Shown: positions 31,666 to 39,961 of the stretch, in pieces
How positions within the stretch are numbered: position 1 is the stretch's first letter
Layout of the letters: each line of letters begins with the position of its first letter
DNA from: Chromatiales bacterium
GTDB taxonomy: Bacteria; Pseudomonadota; Gammaproteobacteria; UBA6429; Thiohalophilaceae
DNA length: 50,657 nt
NCBI GenBank assembly: GCA_026984045.1
Contig: JALSSV010000059.1
Location: 1-50,657 of the forward strand
Reading direction: 5' to 3'
Translations under genes and position numbers: made by a program
The notes under the pieces: generated by a model
Databases searched by the model: none
What the model saw: only the letters and a program-made list of their open reading frames with translations
Told to the model about the DNA's origin: nothing

Positions 31666-34062
31666 TCAGGAGTCGTGCGGTTTTTTCGATTGCGCCAGTT
31701 CCTGCTGCAGTTCGCGCGCCAGTGCGGAATCTCCCCGTTCGCTTGCCAGCCGCAGGGCGATCCGGAGTTCGCGGCGGGCCGCGGCGGGATCGCCCAGGGC
31801 CTGGTGGGCCCGGGCCAGATGCCGGTGGAACAGCGGCTCGTCCGGCAGCAGGCGGATGGCCCGCTGCAGGCGGCGGCGGGCGGCCTCGGCCTTGCCGGCC
31901 TGAAGCCGGACCCAGGCCCAGGTGTCGAGGAACCAGGGATTGACGCTCTGGTGCAGGGGGGCTGAAACCTTCAGGGCCTCGTTCAACCGTGACGGGGACG
32001 GATCGCCTGCCACGAGCAGGCTGGCCAGGTTGTTGGCGGCCAGGAGCTGGCGGGGATGGTGGCGGAGGATGGCCCGGTATGCGGCGATGGCCGCCGGGCG
32101 ATCGCCTTTGGCTTCGGCGATCCGCGCCTGTTCGAAGACGATGCCGGCCTGCCATTCGTGGCGGCTGTCCCAGCGGGCTAGGACCGCTTCGGCCTCAGCG
32201 AGCTGCCCCGCCTTTCGCAACAGGCGCGCCAGCAATATGTAGGTCATGGGCTCGTCCGGGCGGCGTTCGAGGGTTTCCCTGAGAAGCCGCTCGGCGGCCG
32301 GGCGATCCGGTTTCTGCAACAGACGCTGGGCCAGCAGCAGGCGGGCGAAGGTGTTGTCGGGATAGACGGCGATTACCGAGCGTAGAAAGGCTTCGGCCTC
32401 GTCGAGACGCCCGGCGGTCACGTAACTGCGCACCAGGGCGGCGAGCGGTTCCTGCTGACCGGGAAAGCGTTTCACCAGCCGTCGATAGGTGTTGATGCTC
32501 TCTTCCCAGCGGCGTTGCTGGCGGAACAGTTCACCCCGCAGCAGTTCCACTTCGGTGAGGGTCTGGCCGGGATGCCGGCGTTTCAGGTCGCGCAGGATGT
32601 CGTCGGCCTGCTGCCACTGGCGGCGCTTGAGTTTGACTGCCGCCCGCAACAGGGCGTAGTGCAGGGGCAGTTCGGCACCGGCGAGACGTTCGAGTATCTG
32701 ATCGGCCCGCTCCACGTCGCCCTGCCGGAAATGGTAACGGGCTACCCGGTAGATGACCTCGGGCCGTTCGGGGTCGCGCTGCAGGGCGGTCTCGTAGGCT
32801 TCCTTGGCCAGCAGAGGGTGGTTGGCGGCGACGTGCGCGGCACCCAGGGCCAGCCAGGCCAGGCTACTGCGGGGTCGCAGGCCGCTGGCCCGGCGCAGGG
32901 TGGCCACGGCATCGTCGAGCCGGCCCCGGTGACGCAGGATCTCGCCCTGCAGGACCAGGGCCTCGTAGTCGTCGGGATCCCGGGCGAGCAGGGCCTCGAC
33001 GATTCGGGCGGCGTGATCGATGTCGCCCTGGTCGAGGAACAGCCCGGCGAGGATGCGGCGGGTGGGGTCGTAGGCCGGATCGTCGGAGTGCGCCTCGTTG
33101 AGCCGGTTCAGATGCCGCCGCGCTGCCGCGGTCTTGTCCGTGGTGCCGGCCAGATAGGCATAGAGGCGCAGCAGGGTATCGGCGGGCGGAGCCGCATCGA
33201 TCTGGCGATCCAGAAGCTGCCAGGCCGCCGTCTGCCGGCCCTGGCGGGACAGGAAGCGGGCGAGCTGGAGACGGTAGGCCAGTGTGTCCGGATGGGCCGT
33301 GATCAGTTGCCGGTAGACCTGTTCGGCCTCGGACATGCGTGCATGACGCTCCAGCAGCCGGGCCTTGGCGAGGAGCAGATCCGCTGGCTGGCCGGTGGCC
33401 CGATAGATGCGATCGATTTCGGCCAGGGCCGCCTCGATGTGGCCGAGGCGTTGCAGGTTCTCGATGTGCAGGGTGGCCAGCGGCAGATCGTCGGCAAATC
33501 GCGTCACCGCCGCGCGCAGCAGTCGTTCGGCGCGTTCATGCTGCCGTTGTGCAATGAGGGCGGCGGCTTCGATGAACACGGCCCGCGCGGTTTCGGGGTG
33601 CTGCCGGCGCACGCCGGCAGCCAGTTTCTCTGCCTTGGCATAGCTGCCGAGTTTCAGATCGAGGGTGGCGGCCAACAGCCGTGTTGCGGGATCGTCCGGG
33701 GCGAGGATGCGCAGCCGCGCGACGATGGGCAGGGTGTCCTTCAGGTTGTCGCCGGCAATCAGGTAATTGCCCAGCTTCACCAGGACTTCCCGATCATCGG
33801 GCGTCAGTTCGCGCGCCTTGGTCAGGCAGTAGTAGGCTTCTTCGAGGTTGCCGCGCCGTTCCTCGGCGGCGGCCAGGAGTTTCCAGGCGGCCGGATCGTC
33901 GGGGTTCTGGCGCAAGGCGTTTTTCAGCAACACCACGCTCTCGGCATATTCGCCGCTGGCGAAACGGGCAGCGGCCTGGCGGTAATAGGTCTGCGCCTCG
34001 TCACCGCGGGAACAGGCCAAGAGCGACAGGGAAACGAATAGCAGCAGGAGAGGCAGTCGCAT
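31666..34062 (-). CDS. TPR-repeat lipoprotein, PEP-CTERM/exosortase-associated type
   Basis: A 798-residue lipoprotein with a short signal ending in LLACS (Cys17), then tetratricopeptide repeats throughout. Examples are AVFIEAAALIAQRQHERAERLLRAA, ALVLQGEILRHRGRLDDAVATLRRA and RLLLAQRLLQKPDRPAAERLLRETL, with roughly 34-residue spacing. It likely sits on the periplasmic side of the membrane as a scaffold. It lies directly after the exosortase gene (12-base gap), so the pair probably works together. TPR lipoproteins of similar size (PrsT type) accompany PEP-CTERM/exosortase and exopolysaccharide loci. No PEP-CTERM target protein is seen in the window. Confidence 0.85.
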   Translation of the reverse strand: MRLPLLLLFVSLSLLACSRGDEAQTYYRQAAARFASGEYAESVVLLKNALRQNPDDPAAWKLLAAAEERRGNLEEAYYCLTKARELTPDDREVLVKLGNYLIAGDNLKDTLPIVARLRILAPDDPATRLLAATLDLKLGSYAKAEKLAAGVRRQHPETARAVFIEAAALIAQRQHERAERLLRAAVTRFADDLPLATLHIENLQRLGHIEAALAEIDRIYRATGQPADLLLAKARLLERHARMSEAEQVYRQLITAHPDTLAYRLQLARFLSRQGRQTAAWQLLDRQIDAAPPADTLLRLYAYLAGTTDKTAAARRHLNRLNEAHSDDPAYDPTRRILAGLFLDQGDIDHAARIVEALLARDPDDYEALVLQGEILRHRGRLDDAVATLRRASGLRPRSSLAWLALGAAHVAANHPLLAKEAYETALQRDPERPEVIYRVARYHFRQGDVERADQILERLAGAELPLHYALLRAAVKLKRRQWQQADDILRDLKRRHPGQTLTEVELLRGELFRQQRRWEESINTYRRLVKRFPGQQEPLAALVRSYVTAGRLDEAEAFLRSVIAVYPDNTFARLLLAQRLLQKPDRPAAERLLRETLERRPDEPMTYILLARLLRKAGQLAEAEAVLARWDSRHEWQAGIVFEQARIAEAKGDRPAAIAAYRAILRHHPRQLLAANNLASLLVAGDPSPSRLNEALKVSAPLHQSVNPWFLDTWAWVRLQAGKAEAARRRLQRAIRLLPDEPLFHRHLARAHQALGDPAAARRELRIALRLASERGDSALARELQQELAQSKKPHDS

Positions 34063-34074
34063 GCAGGGGATCCG

Positions 34075-35604
34075 TCAGTCGAGGTGGATGGGCAGTCGGG
34101 GCGCCAGCGCCTGCAGGGCCGCTTGCAGGGCGCGGTCGGCGAGTTCGGGATCGCCGCTGGGGATCGGCGTGCTCAGGCGCACCAGCGCGTTGTTGGTGGG
34201 ATTCCCGGCCAGGGCATCGCGGAACAGTTCCCACTTCATGCGCCATTCGCTGGCCAGCCACTTGCCGCGGCCGTAATACCCGTAATACACCAGCATGGCG
34301 GTATTGCGCTTGACGATGCGCACCCGGTTGACCGGCAATGCCTGGCCGGCGACGGACACGCGGATGCGCCGGGTGTCCATGATCTCCCAGCCGCCACCGG
34401 GCATGCACACCTTGGGGGAGTGGGGCGACTGGCCGCTTTGCTGACGCGCGTAATAGGCGATGAAGAGATCGACGCCCTGGTGGCCGGCGACCAGCCGCGT
34501 GGCCAGGGTGTCGTCGGCAGCCAGCCCGATCAGCAGATCGCTGCCGAGGGGCTTGCGCACGACCTGCCAGGGGCCGAGACGGTCGGGAAACGCCGCAAGC
34601 GCAAGCCGTTCGGGCGGCGCGGCGGTTCCCGGGGCACGCAGCATCTGGAAACCGAGCGGCAGGGCGAGCACGGCAAGCACGGCCAGGGCGGGCAACATGG
34701 ATTGCGGCTTTCCCGTGGCAGGCGTGGAAGGGGCCGGCGCGGCATCGATGGCCGGCCGAGGGCGTTCGGGCAGCCAGTGCATGAGCAGCAGCATCAGCCC
34801 CAGTGAGAGCAGAAAGACCACCCAGCCCTGGAACAGATGTTGAAAGCCTGCTTCGGCGGCCTTGCCGAAGTGCGTGACCAGGATCCCGGCGGCGCCGATC
34901 CGCAATCCGTTCATGAGGATGGCGATGGGCACGGCCGAGACGACGATGAGCCACTGCGCCCAGCGCGGCTTGTGTGGCGAGAACACGGCGATCACCACTC
35001 CCAGGCCGATGAGCGGATAGAGGTAGTTGAGGCCGCTGCAGGCTTCGGCCACCTGCAGGCGATGGTGGCTCAGCTCGAGAATGTTGCCATCGAGGAACAC
35101 CGGAATGCCGAAGGCCTCGATCAGACGGCTGCCGATGGCCGCAGACAGGCCCTGCAGTCGCCAGGTGAGCGCCGCTTCGAGGACATAGGGCAGGGGAATG
35201 GACAGAAACAGGAACAGGAACACCGGCAGCAGCCGGCGCAGGTTGCCCAGGCCGTAATGGTGCACGGCGAAGGCGAATGGCAACAGCAGGAACGAGAGGT
35301 GCTGCAGATAGAAGATGGAACTGGCCAGCCCCGCGACTTCCAGCAGCATGCTCAGCAGCAACAGGCCGATGACGAGTGCGAGCGGGGGGGTGGACGTCGG
35401 CTGCAGTGACGGGCGGATGCGGCGGAAGTACCAGGCCGCGATCAGCGGCAGGAGCAGGGCGAAGTTGTATTGTTCTTCGTGGAGCCAGCGCTCGACCAGG
35501 GTGGCGAGCGCGTGGCCGTACAGGATCACGACCGCCGGGATGACGAGGGCCAGCCAGAGCAGAACGCGGATGGAGCGCGGAGCGTTGTGCTGTCGGGTCG
35601 GCAT
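34075..35604 (-). CDS. Exosortase (XrtA/XrtD-like) fused to a C-terminal EpsI domain
   Basis: A 509-residue transpeptidase of the exosortase family. About eight transmembrane segments occupy the first 300 residues. The catalytic region AEACSGLNYLYPLIGLG places the nucleophile at C189, and MNGLRIG gives the conserved arginine (R235). A conserved histidine lies in VTHFGKAAEAGFQHL. The C-terminal 180 residues (GPWQVV, IAYYARQQSGQSPHSPKVCMPGGGWEI) are an EpsI domain, which is fused to exosortases in some lineages. Exosortases cleave PEP-CTERM sorting signals and anchor proteins to exopolysaccharide. An in-frame TTG at 35658 is possible, but ATG at 35604 is preferred. A minus-strand TATAAT lies at 35675-35670. 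Confidence 0.9.
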   Translation of the reverse strand: MPTRQHNAPRSIRVLLWLALVIPAVVILYGHALATLVERWLHEEQYNFALLLPLIAAWYFRRIRPSLQPTSTPPLALVIGLLLLSMLLEVAGLASSIFYLQHLSFLLLPFAFAVHHYGLGNLRRLLPVFLFLFLSIPLPYVLEAALTWRLQGLSAAIGSRLIEAFGIPVFLDGNILELSHHRLQVAEACSGLNYLYPLIGLGVVIAVFSPHKPRWAQWLIVVSAVPIAILMNGLRIGAAGILVTHFGKAAEAGFQHLFQGWVVFLLSLGLMLLLMHWLPERPRPAIDAAPAPSTPATGKPQSMLPALAVLAVLALPLGFQMLRAPGTAAPPERLALAAFPDRLGPWQVVRKPLGSDLLIGLAADDTLATRLVAGHQGVDLFIAYYARQQSGQSPHSPKVCMPGGGWEIMDTRRIRVSVAGQALPVNRVRIVKRNTAMLVYYGYYGRGKWLASEWRMKWELFRDALAGNPTNNALVRLSTPIPSGDPELADRALQAALQALAPRLPIHLD

Positions 35605-35948
35605 GCGCGGGTAGCGGTCTCGGAACCTGGGGTTGAGGGTGGCGGCGGGGGGCCGCAACGTGAGGAACCATTATAGGGATCCGCGAGCGTGTTGTTGCTG
35701 CCACCATGGCGGTAGCCGGAAAGGCATATCCTGGCAATCCGTGCCTTTGGCGGGATGAGTCCCGTCATTGCATGGAGCCGGTCACCCTCGAGTCGTTCGG
35801 AGACAGCCAGATCGGCCGAAATTTGGTGAACGCCGTTCCCGGATTCCGCTGGTGCTCCAACCGGGCTGCCTGTCGGACCGCGTTTCGTTTCTCAGGGGAG
35901 CGTTCCGGTGGGAAACGGCGTCGAATTCCGGCATCGGTCAGGCGAGCT
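35605..35948. promoter_or_regulatory. Exosortase upstream region: promoter, inverted repeats and a dispersed repeat
   Basis: This 344-base gap contains no convincing gene. On the minus strand a perfect TATAAT sits at 35675-35670, with a weak GCAACA at 35698-35693 (17-base spacing), giving a likely promoter for the exosortase/TPR operon. Further out are three adjacent inverted repeats: GCCA/TGGC (35700-35710), AAAGGCA (35720-35726) with TGCCTTT (35742-35748), and CGGGA (35751-35755) with TCCCG (35760-35764). A copy of the CCGTTCCCGGATTCCGC dispersed element covers 35829-35849. The inverted repeats could be binding sites or a small structured RNA; no known riboswitch fits well. Confidence 0.5.
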
Positions 35949-37871
35949 TCAGTCCCGCCGGCGTTGCAGGTGGCGGACGAGGAAGCGGCCCGGGTGGATG
36001 CGGTCGAGGGTGTCGCGCAGCAGCGGCAGGGGTTCGTTTTCCAGCAGGGCGGCGAGGTGCAGGGCGGCAATTGGGCAGGTGGCGAGGCCGCGGGCGCCGT
36101 GGGCGGTGGTGACGTACAGGCCGGGAAGGTAGCGGGCCGCTGGGAGGGGGCGGCGCAGGGGGCCGTGGCGCAGATCGGCGTAGGCCTGTCGGGTCCAGGC
36201 CATGTCCGGTACCGGGCCGATCAGCGGCAGGCGGTCGGGGCTGCTGGTGCGAAAGCCCACGCGGCCGCCGGTCACGGGAAACCGGGCCAGATCCGGCAGG
36301 CTTTCGCGCAGGCGGGCGAGGTTGGCCTGGTGATCCTGTTCGCGCAGGGCCGGGTCGTCACAGGCGGTATCGAAGGTGGCGCCGATGAGGAGAAAGTCCT
36401 CCTCGGTGGGGGTGACGTAGCCATCGCCGCTCACGGGCAGGGCCGGCCAGGCGCCGCGGGGTGCCTGCAGCCAGCTCACCTGCCCGCGCACGGCCTGCAG
36501 GTTCCACTGGCCGTCCGGCACCCAGCGCACGGCGTCGGCGCCGTTGGCGAGCACCACGGTCGGGGCCGTCCATCGCCCCTGCGGGGTCTTGACCTGCCAG
36601 AGCCCGCCTTCGAAGGCGAGATTCTGCAGGGGCGTGTCGGTGTGCACCGCGATTCCCGGGTGATCGAGCAGGCACCGGCAGAGTCGGCGGGGGGAGAGCC
36701 AGCCGCCGAGGGGATAGTTCAGGGCACCGCCGGTCAGGGACAGGCCGGCGCGGGCCTCGGCGGCGGCCCGGTCGAGGGCGACCACCACTTCCGCCGGCAG
36801 GGCCGGGTGAATTCGGCTTGCGTGACGGTTCCGGCGATCGAGCTGGAGGACGCCGGTCTGCCGGAAGCCGGTGTCGAGGCCGTGGCGCTCGAGCGACGCC
36901 AGCCAGGCGAGCGTGTTGAGGAAGGCGCCCAGATGAAAGCGGGCGGGGGCATCCATCACCGCGTTGAGTCGGGGCATGAGTACGCCGGCGGGATTGCCGG
37001 AGGCCTCCGCGGCGATGGCGTGCCGTTCGAGTACCCGTACCTGCCAGCCCCGTTCGGCCAGGGCGCGGGCGCAGGTGGCCCCGGCCAGGCCGGCGCCCAC
37101 GACGATGGCCTGGCGTTCGGTGGTGGCCGGTTCGGGCAGGGCGAACCAGGGTGTCTCGTCGCCACCCGGTGAGGGGGACTCGAGCCGGCCGGCGAGCATC
37201 TCCCGCTTGCGACCGAAGCCGGGGCGCTTGCTGACGGCGAAGCCGGCCGCCTGCAGATGGCGGCGGACCGCGCTGGCGGCGGTGAAGGTGGCGAAGGTGG
37301 CGCCGGGACGGGAGAGGCGGGCGACCTGGCGCAGCAGTTGCGGTTGCCACATGTCGGGGTTGCGTGCCGGGGCGAAGCCATCCAGGTACCAGGCATCCAC
37401 CCCTGCCTGCAGACGCTCGAGCATCGGCCGGGCGTCCCCCAGAAGCAGATACAGGGTCACCCGCCCGCCGAACAGCTCCCTGCGGTGCAGGCCTTCCACC
37501 AGTGGCGGCCAGGCTTCCAGCAAGGCCTTGCCTTCCCGGGCCAGTTGCGGCCACTGGGCCAGCAGCCTTTCCAGGTTCTGGCGGGTGAAGGGGTGTTTTT
37601 CCACCGAAATGTAGTGCAGGCGGGCGTCGGGCGCCGTGCGGCGCTGCCATTCGGCCGTCGTGAGCAGGAAGTTCAGGCCCGTGCCAAAGCCGGTCTCACC
37701 GACGGTGAACCGGCTGCGGCCCTGCCAGCGGGCCGGGAGATCGTTGCCGGCTAGGAACACGTGGCGCACCTCCTCCAGCCCGCCTTCGCGGGAGAAGTAC
37801 ACGTCGCCATGGGTCTCGGACACGGGCGTGCCGTCACGCAGGACGAGGCGGGCGGGGAGCAGGGGTTGCAT
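35949..37871 (-). CDS. mnmC: Bifunctional tRNA wobble-uridine modification enzyme MnmC
   Basis: A 640-residue two-domain MnmC. The N-terminal methyltransferase half (about residues 1-230) has ETGFGTGLNFLLT, HYISVEKHPFTR, YLDGFAPARNPDMW and a C-terminal ATFTAASAVRRHLQAAGF. The C-terminal oxidase half opens with the FAD-binding VVGAGLAGATCARALAERG and ends in LYVTTAHGARGLATCPIAAL. MnmC removes the carboxymethyl group from cmnm5U34 and then methylates it to mnm5(s2)U in certain tRNAs. Length and domain order are normal for gammaproteobacteria. The frame is open to 38081, but ATG at 37871 begins the conserved region. Confidence 0.95.
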   Translation of the reverse strand: MQPLLPARLVLRDGTPVSETHGDVYFSREGGLEEVRHVFLAGNDLPARWQGRSRFTVGETGFGTGLNFLLTTAEWQRRTAPDARLHYISVEKHPFTRQNLERLLAQWPQLAREGKALLEAWPPLVEGLHRRELFGGRVTLYLLLGDARPMLERLQAGVDAWYLDGFAPARNPDMWQPQLLRQVARLSRPGATFATFTAASAVRRHLQAAGFAVSKRPGFGRKREMLAGRLESPSPGGDETPWFALPEPATTERQAIVVGAGLAGATCARALAERGWQVRVLERHAIAAEASGNPAGVLMPRLNAVMDAPARFHLGAFLNTLAWLASLERHGLDTGFRQTGVLQLDRRNRHASRIHPALPAEVVVALDRAAAEARAGLSLTGGALNYPLGGWLSPRRLCRCLLDHPGIAVHTDTPLQNLAFEGGLWQVKTPQGRWTAPTVVLANGADAVRWVPDGQWNLQAVRGQVSWLQAPRGAWPALPVSGDGYVTPTEEDFLLIGATFDTACDDPALREQDHQANLARLRESLPDLARFPVTGGRVGFRTSSPDRLPLIGPVPDMAWTRQAYADLRHGPLRRPLPAARYLPGLYVTTAHGARGLATCPIAALHLAALLENEPLPLLRDTLDRIHPGRFLVRHLQRRRD

Positions 37872-37998
37872 GGCGAAGGCGGCCGAAAAAGCGAAACGGA
37901 GGATCATGATGCCGCCGGCGGGGCGGTCTGTCATCCGCCGGTCAACGGCAGATGCGGAAATGGGGTATGGTTGCGGCAAGCCCCGTTTCCTTCTCGCC

Positions 37999-38895
37999 AT
38001 GCAGCGCCACGAACGTCTGAAATACCTGCTGGAGCACCCCCTGCACTTCGTTCTGCAGGTACTGCGCGGCTTTCGCGCCAACCAGGGTTTCCTCCTGGCG
38101 GGGGCGGTGGCCTATTACACCCTGTTGTCCATCGTGCCCATGTTCGCGGTGATCCTGGTGGGACTTTCGCAACTGGTGGAGCCGGAGGGCATCATCGATA
38201 CCCTGCGCGACTATCTGTTGCTGGTGGCGCCCGGGCAGGCCGATGCCCTGCTGGCGCAGATCACGGTGTTTCTCGCCAACTGGAAGCTGGTGGGGCTGGC
38301 GGGCCTGCTGGTGCTGCTGTTCTTCAGTTCCTTCGCCTTCACCACCCTGGAGAATGCCATGGCGGTGATCTTCCATCACCGCGCAGCCCTGCGTCGCCGG
38401 CACTTCCTGGTGTCGGCCGTCATTCCCTACATCTACATCCTGCTGCTGGCCCTGGGGCTGCTGGTGGTGAGCGTGGTCAGCGGTGGCCTGCACGCCCTGG
38501 AAGGGCGCACGCTGACCCTGTTCGGACAGAGCTGGTCGCTGGGCGCGCTGGAGACGGTGCTGGTCTATCTGCTGGGGATCCTTGGCGAGGTGCTGCTGCT
38601 GACCTCCCTCTACATGGTCATGCCGGTGGGTCGGCTGGCCCTGCATCAGGCCCTGATCGGCGGGGTGACCGCCACCCTGCTGTGGGAGATTACCCGGCAT
38701 GTGCTGGTGTGGTATTTCACCACCCTGTCCTTCGTCAACGTGATCTATGGCGCCTTCACCACGGTGATCGTGATCCTGCTGAGCCTGGAGGCGGCAGCCA
38801 TGATCCTGCTGCTGGGGGCGCAGGCCATCGCCGAGTATGAGCGCCTCTCGGCGGCAGAGGATCAGCCGAACCAAGCGTCGCGAAACGGTCGGTAG
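37999..38895 (+). CDS. YihY/UPF0761-family inner membrane protein
   Basis: A 298-residue polytopic membrane protein of the YihY/UPF0761 family, once mislabelled ribonuclease BN. Recognisable segments are FLLAGAVAYYTLLSIVPMF, FSSFAFTTLENAMAVIFHH and VWYFTTLSFVNVIYGAFTTVIVILLSLE. Six or so hydrophobic spans are visible; function is unknown and nuclease activity is not supported. It is divergent from mnmC, with a 127-base gap. Its 3' end overlaps the convergent PfkB kinase gene by 34 bases, an arrangement that can cause antisense interference between the two transcripts. Confidence 0.92.
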   Translation: MQRHERLKYLLEHPLHFVLQVLRGFRANQGFLLAGAVAYYTLLSIVPMFAVILVGLSQLVEPEGIIDTLRDYLLLVAPGQADALLAQITVFLANWKLVGLAGLLVLLFFSSFAFTTLENAMAVIFHHRAALRRRHFLVSAVIPYIYILLLALGLLVVSVVSGGLHALEGRTLTLFGQSWSLGALETVLVYLLGILGEVLLLTSLYMVMPVGRLALHQALIGGVTATLLWEITRHVLVWYFTTLSFVNVIYGAFTTVIVILLSLEAAAMILLLGAQAIAEYERLSAAEDQPNQASRNGR

Positions 38896-39749
38896 AAGGC
38901 CGGATCCTCGCTCACGGCCCCGCGCAGGCCGACCACGGCGGTGGCGAAGCGGCCGGCCCGGTGCAGGGTCGTCCCGGCGGGCCAGCCGCGCAGCAGGCCG
39001 GCGATGAGCACGCTGGCGAAGGCGTCGCCCGCGCCCACCGTGTCGATCACCGGCGTGGCGGGGTCGGGCACGGAACGCAGGGGCCGCTGGCCGGGGGCGT
39101 GGAGCACGGCGCCGCGCTCGCCACGGGTGATGATCACCTGCTCGGCGCCGGTCGCGCGGCGCAGGGCCTCGGCGCGCTCGGCCAGCGGGCGTTCGTCCGG
39201 GTGCAGGCGCCGCAGTTCGTCTTCGTTGAGCTTGAGCCAGCGGGCGCGGGTCATGAGGGCCGTGGTCGCCGTGGTGGACCACCAGGGGGTGCGCAGGTTC
39301 ACGTCCAGGAACAGGGGCAGGGGCCCCTGGAGCAGGCGATCCACGGTGGCTGCGGAGGCCGGCGAGCGGCGGATCAGGGTGCCGGTGTAGAGCAGGCCGG
39401 CCGCCGGCAATGGCGGCAGGGCGTTCGGATCCAGCCGGTCCCAGGCCCGTTCGGCGAGGATGTCGAACTGCGGTTCGCCGTCTTCCAGACCGACCCGGAC
39501 CTCACCGGTGGGCCAGTCGGGATCCGTTTGCAGGCCGCTGGTGTCCATGCCCCGTTCGTGCATGGCCGCGCGGATCCGCTCCCCGGCACGGTCGGCGCCC
39601 ACCCGGCTGATCAGCAGGGGATCGAGGCCGAAGGCGGCCAGGTGCCAGGCCACGTTGAAGGGCGCCCCGCCGAGCACGGCGCGGCCGTCGGGAAAGCGGT
39701 CGAGAAGCACCTCGCCACACAACACCGGGCGGGGTCGGCAATCGGGCAT
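38862..39749 (-). CDS. PfkB-family carbohydrate kinase (fructokinase-like)
   Basis: A 295-residue ribokinase/PfkB-family sugar kinase. The N-terminal signature includes FPDGRAVLGGAPFNVAWHLAAFG. The second PfkB signature VIDTVGAGDAFAS holds the catalytic base (D242) and the anion hole GAG. The gap of variable residues between the two, and the lack of lid signatures specific for adenosine, make fructokinase or a related hexose kinase most likely; the substrate cannot be set from sequence alone. AGGAG lies six bases before the ATG at 39749, deciding it over an upstream in-frame codon at 39788. The gene is divergent from the elongation factor gene. Confidence 0.92.
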   Translation of the reverse strand: MPDCRPRPVLCGEVLLDRFPDGRAVLGGAPFNVAWHLAAFGLDPLLISRVGADRAGERIRAAMHERGMDTSGLQTDPDWPTGEVRVGLEDGEPQFDILAERAWDRLDPNALPPLPAAGLLYTGTLIRRSPASAATVDRLLQGPLPLFLDVNLRTPWWSTTATTALMTRARWLKLNEDELRRLHPDERPLAERAEALRRATGAEQVIITRGERGAVLHAPGQRPLRSVPDPATPVIDTVGAGDAFASVLIAGLLRGWPAGTTLHRAGRFATAVVGLRGAVSEDPAFYRPFRDAWFG

Positions 39750-39821
39750 GTCACACTCCTGCAGGACAGATTCACCAGAATAGCGCATCGCAGGTGGTGG
39801 GCAAAAAAACCGCCCGATTCG

Positions 39822-39850
39822 TGTTCATTTTCCCCAAACTCGAGTATAAT
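39822..39850 (+). promoter_or_regulatory. Sigma-70-type promoter of the EF-G gene
   Basis: TATAAT at 39845-39850 is a perfect -10 element. TGTTCA at 39822-39827 gives a 17-base spacer as a weak -35. Transcription would begin near 39857, leaving about a 105-base leader before the ATG at 39962. The region is locally AT-rich within a GC-rich neighbourhood. No operator-like palindrome was noticed in it. Confidence 0.7.
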
Positions 39851-39961
39851 GCGCGGCTATTTTGGCGCGTCGTCTGTGCCAACACCTTGATTATCCGGGA
39901 AAACGACTCCTTATGACGCGGCCGCAGGCCGCATGCGATCCAACCCTTCCAGAGTACCGAC

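Noticed and set aside
35700-35764. c-di-GMP (GEMM) riboswitch before the exosortase gene
   Set aside because: Stem-loops are present but the GEMM tetraloop and receptor, and the GGGACGCAAAGCC-like core, are not; the stems also lie upstream of the likely promoter.
35768-36112. Plus-strand frame in the mnmC-exosortase gap
   Set aside because: It runs across a dispersed repeat and into the mnmC gene on the other strand and has no protein-like features.
38862-38895. A frame error at the overlapping ends of the YihY and PfkB genes
   Set aside because: Both proteins end naturally and the convergent 34-base overlap is common in compact genomes.
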